Source: Defluviitaleaceae bacterium (GTDB taxonomy: Bacteria > Bacillota > Clostridia > Lachnospirales > WRAX01). From it: DNA of 42,735 bases. The position numbers and the translations under genes were made by a program. Below, one piece after another: positions 1-9,843 of this stretch (the stretch's first letter is position 1; each line of letters opens with the position of its first letter). The notes under the pieces are model-generated. The model saw only the letters and a program-made list of their open reading frames with translations. It did no database searches and was not told the DNA's origin. The DNA lies in the NCBI GenBank assembly GCA_009785555.1, contig WQWB01000008.1:1-42735 (forward strand). The letters run 5' to 3'.

Positions 1-3000
1 AACTCAAGTATCTCTTCCGGCGAAAGCTTTCCGATAAAGCTTGCCCCGTTGTCCTCAATAACCTTGTCAACCATATCTTTTTTAAGCCCTTGAAGAGCCA
101 TGATCTTTTCCTCTATACTATCTTTCGCTACAATGTTAAACACCTGCACCATGCGTGTTTGGCCGAAGCGGTGCGCACGGTCGGCGGCTTGTGCCATTAC
201 AGCCGGGTTCCACCATGGGTCGTAGTGCATCACTACGTCCGCGCCGGTAAGGTTGAGTCCGGAGCCGCCGGCTTTGAGTGATATAAGGAAAACGCCGTAC
301 TCGCCTGCATTGAACCGTTCAACCATGTCCATCCGCTCCCGCGATGGCGTCGCGCCGTCTAAGTAAAAGTATGGAATGCTAAGTTCATCTAACTGTGCGC
401 AAAGTATGGCAAGCATCTTTGTAAATTGTGAGAAAATAAGGGTTCTGTGCCCTCCGGCCAGTGATTGCAAAAGCGTTTCGATTGTTAGGTCCAACTTGCC
501 GCTGCCGCCTGCGTAGTTGTCGATAAAAGTGGACGGGTGGCAGCAAATCTGCCGCAAGCGCGTGAGCATGGATAGAATTTCAATGCGTTTTTCCTTACCC
601 ATTGCCGCTATTTCTTCCAATTCGCCTTTCGTTTTAAGTAAATATGCCTCATATAAAAGTTTCTGTTCATCCGTCATGTCGGCGTAAAGGGTTGTTTCGA
701 CTTTTTCCGGAAGTTCGGTCAGTACTTCGGTTTTTAAGCGTCGCAAGATAAATGGCTGGATCTGGCGGCGCAGGGCGGCGGACGCCTTGGCGCAGTTGTT
801 TTTAAGTATCGGCGACTCATAGGTTTTGGTAAATTTGCTTGCTGAAAATAAATAGCCGGGCATACAGAAATCGAAAATGGACCATAACTCACTAAGCGAG
901 TTTTCTATCGGTGTTCCGGTTAGAGCCAGGCGCACGGCGGCGTTGAGGCGTTTAACGGACTTGGCGTTCTGTGTGCCGGGGTTTTTGATGTTTTGCGCTT
1001 CGTCGGCAATGACATAGCGGAATGGTGCGTCGCCGTAGGCATCTATGTCGCGTTTAAGCATATCGTAGGTGGTGATAAAGACGTCGATGCCGTTTTCCTG
1101 CGAGCGGTATAAATCCTCACGCCTTTTTGCTGCCATTCCGGAGATGATGGCGGTGTTGAGATCCGGTGCGAAGCGAGATATCTCTTTTTCCCAATTATAT
1201 ATAAGCGAAGTCGGCGCAACGACGATGGACGGTAAGCGGTCTTTCTCTGAATAGTTTTCTTTATATAGAAGAAGCAAAGCTATTACCTGTAAGGTTTTGC
1301 CAAGCCCCATATCGTCAGCTAAAATGCCGCCGAAGCCGTATTTGCTGAGGGTAGACAGCCAGCGCACGCCCTCTTTCTGATACGGGCGCAGTATATTTGC
1401 AAGTGACGCCGGTAGGGTAAAATCTTTTTTTGTGCCTTTTGCGGTTATATCAATAAAGTCTTCTACAATACGCCTAACACCCTCGTCAAAGTTAAGTTCA
1501 TTGCCATGTGACTTTACCAAATCCGCCGCATATAATGCGCGGTAATTCTGCACGGTTATCGTATCTTTTTTTATGTCCTTCTTAGAAACATCAAGCCCCG
1601 TAAACAGCTCATCTATTTCGTCAAAAACATATTCGCTGCCGTCAAAGCCGATATACCTGCCATTTGGTAATTTATGGTATGATTTTTTAAGGCGATAGCT
1701 ATCTAACGCTTGCAATAGTTCAGCTGGGGTATAATCGCCGGACACCTCTATTTCCAGCAAGCTACCGTTTATACGTAAGCCAAAGGATGGTGCGGCCGCT
1801 GGGCGGCGGGACACGGCGGAAAAGGCGTCTGTAGCGAAGATTTCTGTTATTTCACGTAGCTTTGCCAAGCCGTTTTCACCGTAATAGAAGTTAAAGATAT
1901 TATCGGAGTTACCCATTGTCAGTACATGTTTATCATTATCCCTTATAAATCCCATTATTTCAAGGGTTTTAAGAAATTCATATTCGCTTATTACATCACG
2001 CGTGGTGCCGCTCGCTTCGTTAAATTTACTTAACGGTCTAATCTCTGAATTACCGTATATAAACGTCGGTTCGCACACGATGTCATCGCCGTCCGCATCT
2101 AAGTATATGCGGCATGACGGTGCGGATGGCAGTAGTGTTTTAGCGGTGGTTTCGTCGCCCTCCAAAGAGCTTAGAAGCCCAAGTTTATTAAGTTGCGGCA
2201 ATACATACGTGTACAGGCGCTGCATTTCTGAGGCGGGGATAACCAATTCTCCCCTGCCGGTGTCTGTAAAGGCACGTCCAAGTTGCTGCAAGGTTTTTAT
2301 ATATTCGCGGTCAACGCGGTACAGGGTGGCATCTTCAAATGAGTCATCTTCCTTTAGAAGGTATCCAAAAACTTCACCGCTAAAAGGTATGATACCGTCA
2401 GCGCCGTCTATGGCAAGTACGGCACCTCCGGCTTTGCGTGGGAATATGGATATGTTTATGTCCGGTAACTTTTCTTCAAGCGTAACATTGCTATATGCAA
2501 AAACCGTTGTATCAGCCGCGACGGTTTGCCCCCTATACAAATCAAAAAAGGAATCAAGGCCGGATGGGGAGAGGGCGGCCGCACGACCTACCGTCTGCAT
2601 GTTATGGTAGCTGGAACCGTAGCGCGGGGTTGGCGGCAGCATTGTGCCATTTTTTAGTATGCGTAACAGTTCTTTGGAAGAATTGTCCAAAAAAGCGGGA
2701 TTGTGGGTTAAGGAAAAATTTTTGCCGTAGCTCACATTTTCTTCTTTTGAAAAGGCATCCAGTAATTTGCTGATATCTTTTACAATGTATTTTCGCCCGG
2801 ATGTGTGGCCAATGCTTATTTCTATGCTAATGGCTCTGCTTTGCCCAAGGGTTATAGTTGGGGTGAGGATGGTAGGATTGTCTGGCAGGATATTGCCAAA
2901 AAGGCGCTCATCTACGGATGTGTAAGCGTTTTTTTCAAACTCATCTAATAGTGATTTTGTTATGCGGCTTGCGCGGGATGCAGTGGCGGCATTTCTGTTA

Positions 3001-3296
3001 TTGTCAAAGATTTCCAAAAGAAGGGCGATAACGTGGCAGCAACCGCCGCGCCATACGCCGAAACCAGCGCAGGAGCAGTAAAAGCGGCGCAGAAGGCCGC
3101 TTTTATCGAACAGTATATTTGCGGATGAAGTAGTTTCGTCTTCATCCACATCGGCGATGACCAAGATGCCGTCATTCTGTGAAACTTGTGTAAGCTCCTG
3201 CACATTGCCGCATTGCTGTAAAGCTAAGCCTTGTGTATAAACCGCGTTGTTTGAGGCCAAACGCTCAATTTGGTTCTTATCTACGTAAAATTTCAT
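1..3296 (-). CDS. SNF2-family DEAD/DEAH helicase with N-terminal SWIM zinc finger (C-terminus runs off the left edge)
   Basis: Minus-strand reading from ATG at 3296 (MKFYVDKNQIERLASNN...) is open to the window edge. It contains a SWIM-like CSC...GGCCHV motif, GGILADDMGLGKTLQ (Walker A), DEAQNIKNP, LTGTPIENSLSELWSIFDF, LIFSQFTKML and AADRAHRFGQTR. It is missing from the ORF track because it has no stop inside the window. Confidence 0.95.
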   Translation of the reverse strand, partial: MKFYVDKNQIERLASNNAVYTQGLALQQCGNVQELTQVSQNDGILVIADVDEDETTSSANILFDKSGLLRRFYCSCAGFGVWRGGCCHVIALLLEIFDNNRNAATASRASRITKSLLDEFEKNAYTSVDERLFGNILPDNPTILTPTITLGQSRAISIEISIGHTSGRKYIVKDISKLLDAFSKEENVSYGKNFSLTHNPAFLDNSSKELLRILKNGTMLPPTPRYGSSYHNMQTVGRAAALSPSGLDSFFDLYRGQTVAADTTVFAYSNVTLEEKLPDINISIFPRKAGGAVLAIDGADGIIPFSGEVFGYLLKEDDSFEDATLYRVDREYIKTLQQLGRAFTDTGRGELVIPASEMQRLYTYVLPQLNKLGLLSSLEGDETTAKTLLPSAPSCRIYLDADGDDIVCEPTFIYGNSEIRPLSKFNEASGTTRDVISEYEFLKTLEIMGFIRDNDKHVLTMGNSDNIFNFYYGENGLAKLREITEIFATDAFSAVSRRPAAAPSFGLRINGSLLEIEVSGDYTPAELLQALDSYRLKKSYHKLPNGRYIGFDGSEYVFDEIDELFTGLDVSKKDIKKDTITVQNYRALYAADLVKSHGNELNFDEGVRRIVEDFIDITAKGTKKDFTLPASLANILRPYQKEGVRWLSTLSKYGFGGILADDMGLGKTLQVIALLLLYKENYSEKDRLPSIVVAPTSLIYNWEKEISRFAPDLNTAIISGMAAKRREDLYRSQENGIDVFITTYDMLKRDIDAYGDAPFRYVIADEAQNIKNPGTQNAKSVKRLNAAVRLALTGTPIENSLSELWSIFDFCMPGYLFSASKFTKTYESPILKNNCAKASAALRRQIQPFILRRLKTEVLTELPEKVETTLYADMTDEQKLLYEAYLLKTKGELEEIAAMGKEKRIEILSMLTRLRQICCHPSTFIDNYAGGSGKLDLTIETLLQSLAGGHRTLIFSQFTKMLAILCAQLDELSIPYFYLDGATPSRERMDMVERFNAGEYGVFLISLKAGGSGLNLTGADVVMHYDPWWNPAVMAQAADRAHRFGQTRMVQVFNIVAKDSIEEKIMALQGLKKDMVDKVIEDNGASFIGKLSPEEILE

Positions 3297-3340
3297 TATC
3301 TAATTTCCCCATACCTAGGTAATTGCCGGTTAATTCATAA

Positions 3341-3377
3341 AGAATAGGCGTGCGGCTTAAACGAACATGCCTATTCT
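3341..3377 (-). terminator. Hairpin between the dehydrogenase/RibU operon and the helicase gene; candidate terminator
   Basis: AGAATAGGCGTG...CATGCCTATTCT, 12-bp arms with one wobble, just after the stop at 3382. The U-tract on the minus strand is weak. Confidence 0.45.
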
Positions 3378-3381
3378 GACT

Positions 3382-4305
3382 TTAATCGGCATTTACCCAG
3401 AAAATTAATATAAATAAAATACATGTTGCCAACACGAATAGTGCCCCCAAGATACTTGCGAGGCTGATTTTGCCTTTTCGTGGCGATGGCGGGATAAGGC
3501 CGGTGCGGCGCAGAGAGTTTATGAGGGGCTTGTATAGAAGCATAGCCGCTGCGGCGTTGAGGCCGCCTTTTATCAGGTTAAATGGCATGAAAACCGGCAA
3601 AAGCATATCGCGTACAACAAAGCGCGGTACACCCATATATACTGGCACGACAATGTAGTTCCAAAGCGTCATGGAGATCGTCATAAATACGACGCCGCCA
3701 ACCAATCCAGTGATTGCGCCAATTATCGTTTTTTTCTTATGGTAGATGAAGGATGCGACGCAGACGAAGGATGCGGTGGAGACAAGGTTCATCAACATGC
3801 CGTAGGGCCCATCCGGAGAGACGGTTACCATCTCGATGAAGCTGACAACGACGGCCATAGTGAACGCTGTAAGCGGCCCGAAGAGGAATCCGCCGAAAAC
3901 GACGAAGATATCTTTAGGGTCGTACGCCAAGAATGGTGCGGTAGGTACGAATCGTATGTTGATGACAAGCGCCGACGCGACGGCGGCGGCGGTGAGGAGA
4001 GCGGCCAAGGTTAGGTGGCGGGTTGCGTCTCTTGAAGAGTGGTGGAAGGTGTTTGGTTTTGCTTTTTTGGCACGATATATTTGCGCGATAATGGCGAAAA
4101 ACGACACCATCATAATAGATAGAATTAAAATCTCGCGTCCAGTAAAAGGTGGAATAAAGGCCGAAGCGGCGATTTCATTAGGGTAGTTTTTCGCAATTAA
4201 AGTACGATCGTTATTAATATCTATAATTATCATTGTTACAGTCAATAAAAGTGAAATAATACTCACGATTAAAATCGACCAAAAAACGACTTTATTGTTT
4301 TTCAT
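3382..4305 (-). CDS. ECF transporter S component, RibU (riboflavin)-like, with a ~90-aa N-terminal membrane extension
   Basis: Multi-TM protein; APFLAYDPKDIFVVFGGFLFGPLTAF resembles the RibU family signature. Confidence 0.75.
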   Translation of the reverse strand: MKNNKVVFWSILIVSIISLLLTVTMIIIDINNDRTLIAKNYPNEIAASAFIPPFTGREILILSIMMVSFFAIIAQIYRAKKAKPNTFHHSSRDATRHLTLAALLTAAAVASALVINIRFVPTAPFLAYDPKDIFVVFGGFLFGPLTAFTMAVVVSFIEMVTVSPDGPYGMLMNLVSTASFVCVASFIYHKKKTIIGAITGLVGGVVFMTISMTLWNYIVVPVYMGVPRFVVRDMLLPVFMPFNLIKGGLNAAAAMLLYKPLINSLRRTGLIPPSPRKGKISLASILGALFVLATCILFILIFWVNAD

Positions 4306-4328
4306 AATTAACTCTTAACGCTCCATTC

Positions 4329-5222
4329 TCAACTTAACATAACTTGCCCGCCGGTAACGGGTATGGCCTGGCCCGTCTCATATTCCTGCTCTACGACGTA
4401 AAGGATTGCTTTGGCAACGTCTTTAACAGTGCAGCCGCGCTTCATGGGTACTTGGTTTTCGTAATGGCGGCGGACGTCGGATATGGTTTGCGCGCCGGGT
4501 ACCTTGCCTTGATCCAAATATTGGCGGAAAAGGCCGCGGATTGGATCCGTCCACAACGGCCCGTCCAATAGGTTTCCTGGGCAGATTGCGTTTACTTTGA
4601 TATTATATCCAACCAACTCCTTCGCAAAGGACTGCGTAAGGCCGATGCCGCCGAACTTTGACCCGGCGTAAGCGAAGTTGCGGTTGCTGCCCTCAAGGCC
4701 TGATTTGGAGTTTATCTCGATTATATCCATTATATGGTTCGGTGCGTATTCGTGCTGGATCTTCATAACTTCGGCAGCGTATTTGGCGCAGAGGAAATAA
4801 CCCGTGTAGTTTACTGATGTGACGAATTCGAAAGCCTCTTTCGTCATATCCTCCAAGCTACCTGCCACAAGCACGCCGGCGTTTGCTACCAATATATCCA
4901 GGCCGCCGAAATGCTCGACGGTTTTGTATACCATGTTCTTGACGGACTCTTCGTTGGTTACGTCCGCTTGGATGCCGATGCACCTGCGCGACAAGCGGTC
5001 GCGCGCTACGATTTCATCTGCAGCCGCAACTGCGCCTGCTTCGTTAAGGTCGGATATTATGGTGTACGCACCCTCGGCAGCAAGCTCTTCCGCGATACCG
5101 CGGCCAAAACCCTGTGCGCCGCCGGTGACGATGGCGATTTTGCCGCCGAGACGGCCGAGGGTGGGCGACTGCGGGTCACCCCTACGAAGCCGTGCTTCTA
5201 TTTTATCTCTTAAGTCTAGCAA
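4329..5222 (-). CDS. SDR family NAD(P)-dependent oxidoreductase, sorbitol-6-phosphate dehydrogenase-like
   Basis: TGGAQGFGRGIA nucleotide-binding motif, NAGV, YAGSKFGG (YxxxK), C-terminal PVTGGQVML. Overlaps the E1 gene by 7 nt. Confidence 0.85.
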   Translation of the reverse strand: MLDLRDKIEARLRRGDPQSPTLGRLGGKIAIVTGGAQGFGRGIAEELAAEGAYTIISDLNEAGAVAAADEIVARDRLSRRCIGIQADVTNEESVKNMVYKTVEHFGGLDILVANAGVLVAGSLEDMTKEAFEFVTSVNYTGYFLCAKYAAEVMKIQHEYAPNHIMDIIEINSKSGLEGSNRNFAYAGSKFGGIGLTQSFAKELVGYNIKVNAICPGNLLDGPLWTDPIRGLFRQYLDQGKVPGAQTISDVRRHYENQVPMKRGCTVKDVAKAILYVVEQEYETGQAIPVTGGQVMLS

Positions 5223-7690
5223 CCTGTTCGCCCCTTTCTGATTTGCTCAACGAACGTGAAGTTTTCCGTAACAATGTGGCCGGGCAGGGGCAGTATATTT
5301 TCGTGTATCGCATCTAAAATCCATGATGCCTGCGGGAAGAAAAACTCGTCAAATTCGAATGGAGGCGTTATCCAGTTTTTAGCGCCCACCACAACGGGTG
5401 GCGCGTCTAAATAATCGAAGCATAGTTCCGTTATATTTCGTGCTATTTCGTTAAGGAAGCTACCGCGTGCGCATGCATCGGACGCAAGCACGACGCGACC
5501 AGTTTTTTTAACGGATTCTATTATCTTTGTATAGTCGAGCGGCGTGAGGGAACAAAGGTTTATGATATCCGCGCTCATGCCATATTTTTCCTGTAAAATA
5601 TCCGCGGCTTCAACGGCTTTGTAAAGCGTCGCGCCTATCGTCAATATGGTAAATTCCGAGCCAACCCTTACTTGGTTGACATCGCCGATCTTAATTTCGT
5701 AGGCGTCGGTTGGTACGCCTTCTTTGTGGAACATTTCGCCCATGTCGTATATACGCTGTGATTCAAAGAAGACGACCGGGTCTGTGCCGTTTAAGGCGGC
5801 CTGCATAAGACCCTTAGCCTCGTAAGGAGTGGCTGGGAAGACGACTTTTAGACCGGGGATGTGTGCGCAAAGCGCTGTCCAATCCTGGCTGTGCTGTGCG
5901 CCATACTTTGCGCCTACAGACACTCGGAGGATTACGGGCATTTTAAGTATACCCGCGCTCATCGCCTGCCATTTGCTGAGTTGGTTAAACACCTCGTCTC
6001 CGGCGCGGCCGATAAAGTCGCAGTACATAAGTTCAACAACGACGCGTCCGCCGCATAAACCGTAGCCAACGGCCGAGCCGACGATCGCCGCCTCGGATAT
6101 GGGCGAGTTAAACAAGCGTGAGTGGGGTAGGGTATCTGCCAACCCCCTGTAAACCGCAAACGCGCCGCCCCAGTCGCGCACGTCTTCACCGTACGTGATA
6201 AGCGTTGAATCCTCATAAAACTTATCCATCATCGGCTCAAAGATAGCGTCGCGGATGTTGAACTGCTTGAGTTTTGATACTGCCTTGCCATCCTTCATGT
6301 AAAAACGTTCTTTTCCGGCGTTTTGCACTACGCGTGGGTTTTCTTCCTTGGGTATTAGCACGGCGGGTTCTTCTGTACCGAATGATTTAATATTGCCGTT
6401 GGAAAACATTATATTTTCAACGAACATTGAGTTTTTCTTAAAGTCGGGATAGGGGGATATATTTACATCTGACGCCCATTCGCAGATATTTGCCATGCGC
6501 TCGCGGGTTTCGTTCCATATCCTATCAAACTCCCCATCTTTTGCCACGCCGGCGTCGACAAGATCTTTGCGGAATGTGATGGTCGGGTCAACTTCCGCCC
6601 AAGCATCCATTTCCTCCTTGCTTCTATACGCGTTTTGGTCGCTTGTTGAATGGCCGGATAGGCGGTACGTAACGACGTCAAGCAACACTGGACCTTGTTT
6701 TTTTGCTAACACATCAAGCTTGCGGCGGTATGCGTCTATAACTGCTAGTGGGTTGTGGCCCCATACACGTTCGGCGTGCATTTGGGATGCGGATACACCG
6801 GCACCGAGGCGTGCAACCATGTCGTAGGCCATCGTTTCACCGCTGGTCTGTCCACCCATACCGTAGCCGTTGTTGAAGATATTAAAGATCAGCGGCAAAC
6901 CGCCAGGCTTATCCGTCCAAAGGTTTTCAAACTGGCCCATTGCGGCAAAGTTCATCGCTTCCCATACAGGACCGCAACCTAAAGACCCGTCGCCGATATT
7001 GCATATAACGACGCCTGGTTTATTGTTGCATTTTTTAAAAAGTGCACCGCCTGCGGCAACGGGTGCGGAGCCGCCAACGATGGCGTTGTTTGGATAAACG
7101 CCGAAAGGCAGGAAAAATGCATGCATAGAGCCACCCATACCCATATGGAAACCATTTTCACGTGCGAAGATTTCTGTAAGCGTACCATACAGGGTAAAAT
7201 AGATCGCCAACTCTTTCGTGCCTTTCGCGTGTTTAGTGATTCCTTGCTTTTCAAGCGCTTTTAGAATCCGGCCGCCAAGGTATCCTTCCATTATATTCAT
7301 CAGCGCACTGTCGTCAAGCTTTTCTATACATGACAATGATTTCGCCAAAATCTCCGAATGGGATCTATGGTTGCCGAAGATAAAATCGTCCGCCCCAAGC
7401 AAATATGCCTGGCCGACGGCGGCAGCCTCTTGCCCAAGGCTAAGGTGTGCAGGCCCCGGGTATGTCGTTTCGACATGGGCGTATTTACCTTGTGTTTTAA
7501 TTAGGTTAAGCATATGTTCGAATTCGCGCAGTATCGTAATGTCGCGGTAGATGCGGACTAGGTTATCGTCGCCGAAATCAGCGCGTACGTCGGCGACGGA
7601 TTTGCTATATGTGTTTATTGGAATGTCGGTAAATTTTATCGACCCGCTTTTGTTTATATCCTGCGGGAAAATGTTCATTGTCTTTGGCAT
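5216..7690 (-). CDS. Fused alpha/beta E1 component of a 2-oxo-acid (pyruvate/acetoin-type) dehydrogenase, TPP-dependent
   Basis: N-terminal half has the TPP motif GDGSLGCGPVWEAMNFAAM...NNGYGMGGQ; C-terminal half is E1-beta-like (YGEDVRDWGGAFAVYRGL, RVSVGAKYGAQHSQDWTALCAHIPGLKVVFPATPYEAKGL). SD AAGGAGG upstream. Confidence 0.92.
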   Translation of the reverse strand: MPKTMNIFPQDINKSGSIKFTDIPINTYSKSVADVRADFGDDNLVRIYRDITILREFEHMLNLIKTQGKYAHVETTYPGPAHLSLGQEAAAVGQAYLLGADDFIFGNHRSHSEILAKSLSCIEKLDDSALMNIMEGYLGGRILKALEKQGITKHAKGTKELAIYFTLYGTLTEIFARENGFHMGMGGSMHAFFLPFGVYPNNAIVGGSAPVAAGGALFKKCNNKPGVVICNIGDGSLGCGPVWEAMNFAAMGQFENLWTDKPGGLPLIFNIFNNGYGMGGQTSGETMAYDMVARLGAGVSASQMHAERVWGHNPLAVIDAYRRKLDVLAKKQGPVLLDVVTYRLSGHSTSDQNAYRSKEEMDAWAEVDPTITFRKDLVDAGVAKDGEFDRIWNETRERMANICEWASDVNISPYPDFKKNSMFVENIMFSNGNIKSFGTEEPAVLIPKEENPRVVQNAGKERFYMKDGKAVSKLKQFNIRDAIFEPMMDKFYEDSTLITYGEDVRDWGGAFAVYRGLADTLPHSRLFNSPISEAAIVGSAVGYGLCGGRVVVELMYCDFIGRAGDEVFNQLSKWQAMSAGILKMPVILRVSVGAKYGAQHSQDWTALCAHIPGLKVVFPATPYEAKGLMQAALNGTDPVVFFESQRIYDMGEMFHKEGVPTDAYEIKIGDVNQVRVGSEFTILTIGATLYKAVEAADILQEKYGMSADIINLCSLTPLDYTKIIESVKKTGRVVLASDACARGSFLNEIARNITELCFDYLDAPPVVVGAKNWITPPFEFDEFFFPQASWILDAIHENILPLPGHIVTENFTFVEQIRKGRTGC

Positions 7691-7714
7691 TATAGTCCTC
7701 CTTATTTTTAACGA

Positions 7715-8275
7715 TCATTTAATGAAATTTCGTTTGGCTAGCCTGTGTATTTTTATGTTAAGGTCAACATCATTTTTATCCCAAAGCTGAAGCTCCCAAG
7801 GGAAATAGAAGTTCGATTTGTTTTTAAAGTAAATATGAAGCCCTCTGTAATCGTCTTTATCGCGGAAATACCAGTTTTTAAGGCCGTAGCTTTCTTGCCA
7901 ACCATCCAACAATCCTTGTACATGCATCATTTCGTCTGTTGATAGAATCATTCGCGCTCCGAATATATCGTTCATCCAGTTGTTTATAGGGTATTTATCC
8001 ATGTTGCGAGAATATCTGTCAATTTTATCCAAGATACTTTCGGATGTCTTAACGCGGTAGTAATAGGTAATATTATCCAAATCCTGCGAAATAAGATAAT
8101 CATTTATGCTTTCATGTAGATTTAATCTGTACTTAAGGATATGCTCCGTCGGTACACTTGTTTTCGAAAGGTTGACTTTCTCTACTTTTCCAGTTTCAAA
8201 ATAATCCTGCGAGTATTGTAAGTGTACATCGTTTATTATATTTATAAGCCTTTCGACTTTGGCGATATTATTCAT
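7715..8275 (-). CDS. RelA/SpoT-domain protein with synthetase fold and no HD domain (small alarmone synthetase-like)
   Basis: RVKTSESILDKI (RxK...S...K), NDIFGARMI (DxxGxR), DYRGLHIYF, WELQLWD. ATG at 8275 preceded by SD GAGGTG; the track start at 8287 is an in-frame GTG. Confidence 0.8.
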   Translation of the reverse strand: MNNIAKVERLINIINDVHLQYSQDYFETGKVEKVNLSKTSVPTEHILKYRLNLHESINDYLISQDLDNITYYYRVKTSESILDKIDRYSRNMDKYPINNWMNDIFGARMILSTDEMMHVQGLLDGWQESYGLKNWYFRDKDDYRGLHIYFKNKSNFYFPWELQLWDKNDVDLNIKIHRLAKRNFIK

Positions 8276-8286
8276 CACACACCTCA

Positions 8287-9843
8287 CTAATCAAACAAAA
8301 CAACCCAATTCGCATCATCGTTCGCGCGGAAGCACATCTCAATTTGCTCCGCGCTGTTCTTTTCAGTCGCAAGTTCCGGTAGGTCGGATAGAGAGAACCA
8401 TGCCGCGTCTGTAGTTTCGTTATTTTTAATAAACCCACTTTCCGAAATCAGTTCACATAGAACAAATGCAGTTATAGCCCCGTATGGGAGCGATGGGTTA
8501 TTTTGCCTTTTTTTATCCAAAAGCGCAATAAGCCGAAGCGGTCTGGCGTCGAACCCGGTTTCTTCTTTAACTTCTTTTATGGAGTTGACGCCAACAGTTT
8601 CTAATACATCTACCCAACCGCCAGGCATGGCCCACCGCTCGCGTTCCTTAACCAGAAGGATTTTACCGCCCTTAAAAATAGCGGCGCGTGTGTCCAGCTT
8701 CGGCGTTTGGTAGCCAACTTCGTTACAGAACAGGTTCTGTACAACGGCAGTGTCTAGCCCGCTCTTTGCCGCCATTATCTCCGCCGCAATCTCGCGCATG
8801 CGTGCGTAGCGTTCCATATCAAAAACGTCTTTAGTGTAAGTAAGGCCGATTTGCGCGATGGCCTGCATCTCGATAGCCCACGACAGCCAAGGCTCGTTGT
8901 TGTTTGCCGTACGCGCCGGATCCTTAATGCTTAGCAATAACTTTAACCCTGTAATTGCAACTTCAATATGCTCAATATCAGGATTTTTCGTTACAAATAG
9001 GTTTTGAAGAAACAGACCGGGCGCGCAAAGCGTATGGATAAAGGCTTTTGCAATGCTTTTCTTTGATCTTAAGGAAATATAGTATATCATAAACGTAATT
9101 ATGAAAGATATGGGTATAATAATTATTCTAATCAGTGAGCGGAGGAAATAGTTGCCAATGTCCGGAAAAACCAACGTAAAAGCCAATACGCTGATTGCGG
9201 TTATAATTAACAGCAGTAGCATGATAAAACTTGTGCCGCACCTAACATCCGTCCGCCGTTGTTTTCTGACATTTTCTATAGTTAGAGGAACACCGGCGTC
9301 CAAGCATTTTATGGCCATATGTTCTGCGCCGTGGTATTTTGCTGGCTGCAACTTTTTGTTTCCTAAAATAAAGATAAAAAACGCCGTAAATACCAATGCA
9401 ACCGGGATGCTTATGGATTCTAATATCCCCATAACAGAGTTATTTAACAGGTTAAAGGGTAAGAGGATAAGCAGAGGTAAAAATACATACGCGGCAAGTG
9501 CAAACAGCGTTCCAAATACACCCGCAAAAAGCTTGTCGGACGTGCCTTCGTTCTCAACGTCGATTTCACCGTTAAACCTGCCGCCATTTTCCTTTAAGTG
9601 TTCATCCACCGCCATTTTATAAGCGAAGTTAAGGCCGGCAAACATTTTATTAATGATGTTAGTTGGCCGTTTGTCCGTTTTAATTATTTTGGTAGTTGTT
9701 GACATCCCGCCGTCCGGCGTACGCACGGCGACGGAATAGTGGAGCGCACTGCCAACGCGCCTATTAAAGATAATACCAGTACTTAGCGCGATGCCTCCGC
9801 ATTTCGCGCCGCTTATTGGCTTCTTTACCTTGTCTTTTGACAT
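8287..9843 (-). CDS. DUF1385 (YqhQ-like) membrane domain fused to a NUDIX hydrolase (with NUDIX N-terminal domain)
   Basis: KYHGAEHMAIKCLDAGVPLTIENVRKQRRTDVRCGTSF (DUF1385 core), then APGLFLQNLFVTKNPDIEHIEVAITGLK, then a NUDIX box GGWVDVLETVGVNSIKEVKEETGF. One continuous reading frame. Confidence 0.85.
   Translation of the reverse strand: MSKDKVKKPISGAKCGGIALSTGIIFNRRVGSALHYSVAVRTPDGGMSTTTKIIKTDKRPTNIINKMFAGLNFAYKMAVDEHLKENGGRFNGEIDVENEGTSDKLFAGVFGTLFALAAYVFLPLLILLPFNLLNNSVMGILESISIPVALVFTAFFIFILGNKKLQPAKYHGAEHMAIKCLDAGVPLTIENVRKQRRTDVRCGTSFIMLLLLIITAISVLAFTLVFPDIGNYFLRSLIRIIIIPISFIITFMIYYISLRSKKSIAKAFIHTLCAPGLFLQNLFVTKNPDIEHIEVAITGLKLLLSIKDPARTANNNEPWLSWAIEMQAIAQIGLTYTKDVFDMERYARMREIAAEIMAAKSGLDTAVVQNLFCNEVGYQTPKLDTRAAIFKGGKILLVKERERWAMPGGWVDVLETVGVNSIKEVKEETGFDARPLRLIALLDKKRQNNPSLPYGAITAFVLCELISESGFIKNNETTDAAWFSLSDLPELATEKNSAEQIEMCFRANDDANWVVLFD

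Noticed and set aside
2002-2610. 202-aa plus-strand ORF
   Set aside because: Lies antisense within the SNF2 helicase gene; low-complexity Ser/Pro-rich translation with no recognisable domain, typical of a shadow ORF.
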